Below are positions 12,401 through 21,400 of a DNA stretch of 64,000 nucleotides, one piece after another (within the stretch, counting starts at the first letter, position 1; each line of letters starts with the position of its first letter). Below the pieces are notes generated by a model. That model saw only the letters and a program-made list of their open reading frames with translations. It had not been told where the DNA came from and searched no databases. Made by a program: the position numbers and the translations under genes. Source of the stretch: Melanocharis versteri (lineage: Eukaryota; Chordata; Aves; Passeriformes; Melanocharitidae); assembly GCA_013397845.1 (NCBI GenBank), contig VZTG01000482.1:1-64000 (forward strand), read 5' to 3'.

Positions 12401-15400
12401 ACAAACTTCCTCCTCTCTGGTCTCTAGAGTGCTGCCTTCCAGCAGGGTATTGCTCAGTGCTATCAACAATTTCTTTTTTTCCCTCCTGTGTTATATATGC
12501 TTATGTTAGCTGTAGAATAACAGGTAGGTCAGTTCTAGGCTCTGTTCCCTTATGTTAAAATGAATGTTTAGTCAAAAAAGTTTTGTCAGTGAAAAGGAAT
12601 ATGATTAGATGAGGAGATCTTTTTGTCCTTGCTGAAGTTATGTCTCCTTGTATGAATAGCTTACTAATCTCTGTCTAAAATTGAAATATTTTTCAAGTGT
12701 CTAATAATTGGCAGTATAGGAAAGTATTGTTTAATAATATCTATCAAACTGTTGATCAGAATGGGTTGTTTTCAGTGAACCATTTTACATGTTTGACAAC
12801 TTACTGTTGATTAGTCTGGAAGTGAAGAAGAGGAGGAAGATGAAAAAACGTCCAAACCAGAACCTGAGGAGGAGGAAAAGAAAAAGGAGCGCATGGACAA
12901 GAAAAGAAAACTTAAAGAAATGTTTGATGCAGAATATGATGAAGGGGATGCCACATACTTTGATGATCTTAAAGAAGAAATGCATAAACAAGCACAGGTA
13001 CAGTCTGCTAATTTGACAATTTATCTGGCTATATGTCTTCAAAAATACTCCACAGAGTTTGCCCCCCAATGATTTTTTCCTGGAGGCACAGGTGATGCTC
13101 AGGAGGTATTTCAGAAAGTACACACAAAGAAATACATGCTCATGATTTTTTTTTTATTCTATTATTTGGAAAGGAAAACAAGCAAACAAGCCAAACAAAT
13201 GAAAGCTTAATTTAAACTGAGTGCAGTAGTTAACCATACTTTAAATCACTGAATAAGCTATGATGTATCGTCTAAACTTCAACTACTTTAAAAGTTTTTA
13301 AATAAAAAAGGTATCCTTTTATGTGTAGGAAGGTGCAAATCTTTCTCATACTAATTTGTGCCATGTATTTTCTCAGTATTATTTTTAGTGTGATTTTTTG
13401 CAGTGTTATTAACGGATAAGTAAATTTTCTGTGGCAGTCTTTTTCCTCTAGCTATGAAGCTATTTTGAGGAAAAAATAATTAATGACCGTTGCTCTGTAC
13501 ATATAGTAAAAGTTTTCAGCATAACTGCATCCAGAATGTGAGGTGTTGATTTTGTTCCAGGCCTTTGTTTTTTTTACATAAGAACTTGTAAGCTTAAAAG
13601 TAGCTTCCTTCTTTGACTGACTTGGGAGAACACTGCCTTACATTGTTAATAACTTCACTGTCTTGTCTTCTGACAAAATTTTGCCCTAAATAGATGTTAA
13701 ATTAATCCTTACCTGCTTGTATTATCCTCTGTCACAAAGGATAATATGAGCTCTGCTATGCTGATGTACTGAGAGTACTTAAGGGGTAAAGAAGGACATT
13801 CTGATAAAAGAATCAGTGTCTTATGGGTAGCTAAACATCAGGACCTAGGACAGGAGGGTGAGGCTTCTGTTATTCATGAGGTTATCTTCTTAAATATTTG
13901 CACAGTATCTACATTCTTACCATATGGTACAGAAGAGCTTTTGATGATACACAGTGTGAGGATGCACAAAAATATTTTTAAACTGCTGAGTAAGATAGGA
14001 GCGCAGCATCCTCATAAAGTGACACCTTAAAGATCAAGATCATTAACTTTAAAAGGTGCTTGGGCTCCTAAATCAAAAAGTGTACTTCTGACAGTTGAAT
14101 CTTTAAAATCCACCGTCACCATTGTGAAAGATGTATCAGAAGTCACTCAGTCATTCGCTTTGCTTGGGCACTGTCTTTCAGGTAGACTAACAGGCCCACT
14201 TGGGGTTTCAAATTGGGAAGGCTTTGTGGTGGCAGAGATCTTCCTCTGAATAAAAAGTCACAAAACCTATTAGATCCTTCCCAAAAAGATTTACATAAAT
14301 GTTATCATGTTTTAAATAGAACCGGCCCTTCATGAACCAGCTGTTAATACTTGAATTTTGTGAAACACGTGGTGGCTTTCTCTTTGTCACACAGCTTAAT
14401 CGAGCGGAATTTGAAGATCAAGATGATGAGACCAGAGTACAGTATGAGGGATTCAGGCCTGGGATGTATGTTCGAATAGAGATTGAGAATGTGCCGTGTG
14501 AATTTGTCCTGAATTTTGATCCTCATTATCCTATCATCCTGGGTGGTCTCGGCAACAGTGAAGGAAATGTCGGCTATGTACAGGTACGTAGCCAAAGGGG
14601 TGAATGTATTTTATATCAGTACAAATGTGCTTCAGGGTGTCTGGAGTTACTGCTTTCTGCTTACTGAAAACACAGCGAACGCAGAAACTTCCATCCTTGT
14701 CTCCTGAATAGGAGATTTGCTTTTGACACAAACCGTAATTGTACAGTAGCAGATTCTGGATCTTTACAGGCTTAATTGGATAACCGGAAAAGGTTACTGT
14801 TGTTTAATGTTCAGCTGCAGAGGTGTCTCAGGACTGAGATCTGATACTGTGATTGCTAAATTGCAAACATTAATTGTACTATGACCTTCATGATCTATAT
14901 ACAAGTGACTACAGAAAAGTTACTAGCACATATATAGATGTATTTTTAATATAACGCTTGTATGCATAGAAACATGATTTCAGAGTGAGTGAAAAACTGA
15001 CTGATCTTTCCAGTCAACCAATTGTTTGAAGATAAACAAAGATAAAGCTTAGTGTATAACAAATTCTAGTGTAGATGGAAATTGCTTTCAATCATTCCTG
15101 AAAAATTAGGGCTTGAATTTCAGAATCACTGTTGCTATCCACCTTCTCTTCCAATCAGCTGCGCCTGAAGAAGCACCGGTGGTATAAGAAGATACTTAAG
15201 ACCCGCGACCCGTTGATCCTGTCGTTGGGGTGGAGGCGCTTTCAGACCATCCCCATGTTCTACATCGAGGACCACAACGGGCGGCACCGGCTGCTGAAGT
15301 ACACCCCGCAGCACATGCACTGTGGGGCGGCCTTCTGGGGTGAGCCCGTGCTGCAGCTGCTGCCCTGCGTCGCTTCCTCGCTGTGAGAGTCTCACTTTGC

Positions 15401-18400
15401 AGGACGTACCAGGAAATACAGCTTTTGGGATGAGGAGTCTTGAAATTTCCCCATGGAACATAAAATTAACACCAAATAGTATGGGAAAATAGGCAGCTGT
15501 CTAGTATTTGGGAATTATTTAAATGATTTGTGGATTGCTTGGCTTTTGATCAAATTCTGAGCATTCTGCTAAGTTGTAGCATATCAAAGAGGAACCTGAT
15601 TTGTTGGCTGTGTGCGGAGAGGCTTTGCACACATAAGGGACCCAGCCCTTCCATGAGTAACTTCTTATTAACCATTCCTTTGACTTTCATGGGGTTTTAT
15701 ATGTGAGTAATAGTTCGAGTGCTTTAAACTTTAGTTTTTTTCATTGAGTATGTTTGTCGTGTATTTTTAAGCTTTTGGAATTTAAAGAGGGGCTAGATAT
15801 TGTGTAGTGAAACTTTTCAGAAGTTTTTTAATTCAATTTTCTTTTAGGGCCCATCACTCCTCAGGGGACAGGATTTTTGGCAGTTCAGTCTGTGAGTGGC
15901 ACGACGGTAGGTTTGTTACCACAGAATGTTGATTAATGCTTTCCATGGATGTTTGGGTAAAATATATATATTTTGGGAAGAAGATTTACATATGACAAAG
16001 CAGTGTAGTTGTAAGAACTGAGAAAATAGCTGGACTCAATTTTGAAAGGTGTATTGTGTTGAGGTGGGAAACTGTATAGAGAGGATTTTTTTTTTTTTTC
16101 TTTACAAATTTCAAGAAGAGATTGTTTACTGTGAAGGTGGTGAGGCTCTGGCACAGGTTGCCCAGAGAAGTTGTGGATGCCCATCCCTGGAAGGATTCAA
16201 GGCCAGGTTGCATGGGGCCCTGAGCAGCCTGGTCTAGTGGAAGGTGCCCATGGTAGAGGTGTTGGAATGAGCCGATCTTTGAGGTCCCTTCAAAACCATG
16301 CCATTCCATAATTCCAATGTAAATAGTGTTAAAGCAATATTTATCAGATAGGATATTTATTATATATATATTAATCAAAGGTAGATTCATGTTTGCAGAC
16401 AATTGGTAACAAAAGCTTTGCATGGCATTGTAATGAGCTTGACAGTAATCAGAGTGGTGATTATCTCCTTCCTAAAATATGCCTTCAAGTCCTGTTGCCC
16501 AGTTGTCTTTTTACATGTTTTAAAAGGCTGTTTTCGTCATGTGTCCCTAGCATAATACAGTGACTTAGAGCAGTGGACAAAGCAGTTCTCCTTTGAGACT
16601 TTCTGTCTGAGTAAGGTTCTGTTTCATAAAGAGAACATAGTGAGGTAGATCACAAGGACTTTTAGATTGTTTCCAAGGTAATTAGAATGGCAGTTCTGAA
16701 TATCTCATTAGTGAATGGTAGGAAAGTTATGTCAGCAGCACCTCAACTAGTCTGTACTAGTCAATCTGCATTTTTCATGCTGCGGTACTTCTGTAAAGGT
16801 TAGAAATTCTGAACTCTAAAGAGTGAAATGTGGAGTGCAGGTGCCCCACAACGGCCTTCTCTCTAAGCTGGAAAGATACTCATTCAGTGGGTGGACTGTT
16901 TAGTGGTTGAAGAATTGGTTGATTGGCCACATCTGGAGGGTTGTGGTCAACAGCTCAGTGTCCTGATGTGCAGCGGTGATGAGTGGTGTCCCTCAGGGGT
17001 CTGTCTGCTCAAGGGACCAGCACTGATGATCAGTGACACAGGCAGGGGGTTTGAGTGCACCCTCAGCAAGTTTGCAGGCACCACCAAGCTGAGTGGTGTG
17101 ATGGACGTGCCTGAGGAGTGGAATGCTATCCAGGGGAGCCTTGAGAAGTGGTCCTATGGGAGCCCTGTAAGGTTCAACAAGGCCAAGTGCAAGGTTGGGG
17201 GTTGGGGCATCCCCCAGTGTCAGTGCAGATTGTGCAACGAAGGGGTTGAGAGCAGCCTGTGCTGAGAAGGACTCAGGGATTCTGGTGGACGAGAGGCTGG
17301 ACGTGGCTATGGCCATGCAAACTTGCAGCCCAGAGAGCAAGTCACATCGTGGGCTGCAGCAAGAGCAGTGTGAGCAGCGGGTCGAGGGAGGGGATTCTGC
17401 CCTTCTGCTCTGCTCTGGTGAGGCCCTAGCTGGAGTACCATGTCCAGCCTTGGGGTCCTCAGCACAGGAAACACAGGGACCTGTTGGAGCAGGTCCAGAG
17501 GACAGTCACGAAGATGGTTGGAGGGATGGAGCACCTCTCCCATGGGGAAAGGCTGAGAGCATTGGGCTTGTTCATGACAGAGAAGAGAAGGCTCTGGGTA
17601 GACCTTATTGCAGCCTTTCAGTACATAAAGGGGGCTTGTAAGAAATATGGGGATAAACTTAGCAGGGCCTGCTGTGATAGGACAAGGGGGAATGGTTTTA
17701 AATTAAAAGGGTTGATTTAGACTAGATATGAGGAAGAAGTTTTTTAAAACAAGGGTAATAAAACACGAACAGATTGATGAGAGAGGTTGTGGATGTCCCA
17801 TCCCTGGAAATATTCAGGGTTAGTCTGGGTGTGGCTCTGAGCAGCCTGATCCAGTGGAAGCTGTCCCTGCTCACTTCAGGGAGTGAGGTTGTCTGGGTGA
17901 CTTTCCAATCCAAACTTTTATGATTCTGTGATTCTAAATGGTGTCTTTGCTGTTTGAGAAATACACATTCAGCAGTGTCTTTGATCTCTGATGTTTCAGC
18001 CTGACTTCAGGATTGCTGCGACAGGAGTTGTGTTGGATTTAGATAAATCCATAACCATTGTAAAGAAATTAAAGCTGACTGGTTTTCCATTCAAAATTTT
18101 TAAGAACACTTGTTTTATTAAGGTAAGTTTTTAGGTATGTATACTGTAAAACCAGATGTACTGATTTTAGGAAGGAATGCAACCTGGGATTGTCTTTCCT
18201 GAGACAGAAGTTCTCAGTTATTGTCTAATGCTGTTCTGGATCTCAGGAGCTGCTTGTGGTTTTCTGAGCTCCCTTCCATGTGATCTCTAAAGGTACTGAT
18301 TATTAGCCAAGGAATATGAATTATTGTTAACCAGACAAAAATTCTGGAACAGTCTCTGGGTTCACATTCAATGTGATTTTTTTTCCTTCCCACCCCCTGC

Positions 18401-21400
18401 TTCCTTCCTAAACCCTGCTGATTAGCAGTGGCAGACACCTTTGGAAGATGTAAACCTGTGCCTGGTAGGAATCAGTTTGATCCCACTAAATTTCAGCTTT
18501 GGAGTCAAAGGAGACTTCTGGCAGTGTGTAAGACTTCACAGTTACAGTTACAAAAGTGTTCAGGGTGGGAAGTGTTGCAGAGGTGAATGTTCACTGACCT
18601 TCCTGCTGTGCTTAGCTGGGCTTTCAGGCTCAGGGAGAGCTTGGGTTATTCTGCGTTTGAGGCAGCAAACAGCTAAGCAGTGATCCCAACAATGAAGCAC
18701 TCGAGTATTTGCACTAGGCACAGACAGACTTTTTTCTTGCTTTTCTTGTGATATATGAAAGAAGCACAAACCTTCAAGAACTGTATTGTATTAGAATCAC
18801 AGAACTAGCAGCTGAAGGCAGCTTTGCTTGCTTTTAAGGTGTCCTGTGTTGCAACAAATTACTTTAAAGGAGAACTGTAAAACTTTTGTAGATATGTTCA
18901 GTTTTGGAATTCTAAATATGTGTATTTAATGCTTAGAAACCTTACCTGTGATATGTGACTAAGTGGATTGCTTTCATTAGCTCACCTAAAGTCAGCTCAG
19001 TGGGTTTTTGGTATGATCAGCACTCTTAGTCTAAAGACAATGTTATGCTCTTCCTGTTTCTTTATAAGATATGCTTGTGGGAATTATGTTTTTGTGGCCC
19101 ACATTGGTCACAGAGAGAGACTTGGCATCTTGAATGATGGTGGGTAATTCACATTTTCAGGGAATGTTTAACTCTCAGTTGGAAGTGGCTAAATTTGAAG
19201 GTGCAGCGATCCGCAGTGTGAGTGGTATCCGAGGACAGATCAAAAAGGCCCTCCGAACTCCCGTGGGTGCTTTCAGAGCAACATTTGAAGACAAGTTGCT
19301 GATGAGTGGTAAGTTGCACTTTGCATGTAAGTTATCACACAACTTTCATCCTTCTTCACAGATTGCAAAGCCGTGCCTCAGAATTCTGGGATCTGATAAT
19401 TGAGATGTGAATTCAGAGAGTAAGAAATACCTTGTAAGATGCAGAGTGAAATGAAAAAGAACTATATTTTATGTTGGATTTCTTTCAGTTATACTCAGAA
19501 GTCATATAGTATGCAGATGAAAAAGCTTGAGTTGAAGACATGTATCTTCAAGTGTTTTAATGCTTTCCACAGCATGGTTTTAGTGTTTTACACAGCCTTT
19601 CTCCTTGAACGTGATGAATTGAATTTAGTGGTACAAGTGCTAGAAGGACACTTTCCTCAGAAATCCAAGGACTGGCTTTGTAACTCCAGTTAACTTTTTT
19701 CTGTAGCCTTTTGGAGAAATTATGCAGAGGATAGTTACCTCCTGTGTTTGCTGAGTGTCACTGTGATGTTGAGAATATGAGTGAATATGAGTTTATACTT
19801 ACTTGGCTTTATATGACCTGTTTTCCTAAACCCACCAAAATCATGGATAGTGTAAAATAAAAGCAAGTTAGTTCTCTTATAAAAATAGGCAAAGGAAAAG
19901 AAAATTCATCATGTCAGTAATTATACAGGCACATCTACATATATGAATTCTGTTGCTTGTTCTTGAATATGAATGATGAACAGGATGGTATTCAGCTGCC
20001 TGGTCTTCAGAAATGTGTGCTGTTCATGCCTTTGTGGGGTTTTGAATTGCTTTTACCAAAAGTTGAAGACATTTGGTCTATATACCAAACACGATGCTAG
20101 CATGTGGTGTAGTCTCTGTTCTGTTCAGGCAGTCTTTGCTTAGAGTGTGGATGTGATGAACTCTTGTTTTAGAGCCAAGTAACATTCCCTTTTCTTTCAG
20201 ATATTGTTTTCGTGAGGACTTGGTATCCTGTTTCTATCCCAACATTTTATAACCCCGTAACATCCTTGCTGAAGCCAGCAGGTGAGAAAGATAGTTGGAG
20301 TGGAATGAAGACAACAGGCCAGCTGAGGTATGAGCGAGGCATCAAACTGAAACAAAACAAGGATTCTCTCTATAAGGTATATTTCTGTTTTGTTTTATTT
20401 TTTAAAACCAGTCAGATTTGCAGTGTGTCTCAGACCTGTGCATACTGAGAGCAGTATAAATACATGTTCATACACATGTATGTGTGACTTCAAATTTTTA
20501 TCCACAAGGCACAGTCCTGGCATGAGATGGAAGTAAAACAGCTGAGAGCAGATTGTTGTGGGTCAGTTAAAGTTCATAAAGTAATCTGCAGGGTAGAAGT
20601 CTTCTCCAGAAGCTTACTGAGACTTCTGCTGTAGTAATTGGGGTGAACATACCGTTTACAGTTCAGTCCAAGGATGTCAGAGAATGTTGTTTTTTGACTT
20701 TTGGTATGTGTTTTTTGTGGTTTGTTTGTTTTGGGTTTTTTTTTTTGAGGAATGTGTATTTCTTTTTTTGGTTTGTGGTGTTTTGTGGGGTTTTTTTCCC
20801 GCTGAAAGACAAAAAATTAAATAAAAGCTTTTTAATATCATGAGTCTTATATATGTTCTATATTCATTCTTTTAGCCTATTGTGAGGGAGAAGAGGCATT
20901 TCAATAAGCTCCACATTCCTAAAGCACTGCAGAAAGCACTGCCTTTTAAGAACAAGCCTAAGAATCTTGAGAAGAAAGGCAAGACTCCAAAAGACCAGTG
21001 GAGACCAGCTGTTATCAGGGAGCCTCATGAAAAGAAGGTAATTATCACTTACTCTGAAACAAGGACTCCTGAAGGGTAAATGTGTTGTTTAAAGCTTTTC
21101 TAGCTATTGTTTTGGCACTTGAATCTACTGCTAATGCTAAAGATATATATATGTTCCTAGTGAAAAATGATCACTTGCAATTTGTTTTGTTCCTGTTTGG
21201 CACATAGTATGTGTGGAACTGTCACTGAGTGGATAGTGTCCTATTTTTTAGACTAGTAGGTCACCTGAAGCCTAAGTACGACTTGTGTCCTTGTCACAGC
21301 ACTTGCAAGGTATTTCCCTTGGATTTAGTGCTCTCATATTATGGGTGACTTAAATTGGCAGCTGCAGTTTTTTGTTTGACTTGTCATTGCCATGTATTAT

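Noticed and set aside
13940..13990. TTGATGAT ... CTGA pair as a C/D snoRNA candidate
   Set aside because: Spacing is too short and flanking bases do not pair.
16891..17641. Open frames of 124 and 148 codons in a BMS1 intron
   Set aside because: They are decayed CR1 ORF2 sequence, not host genes.
19973..19979. ATGATGA as a box C of a C/D snoRNA in a BMS1 intron
   Set aside because: No CTGA box D at a suitable distance and no terminal stem.
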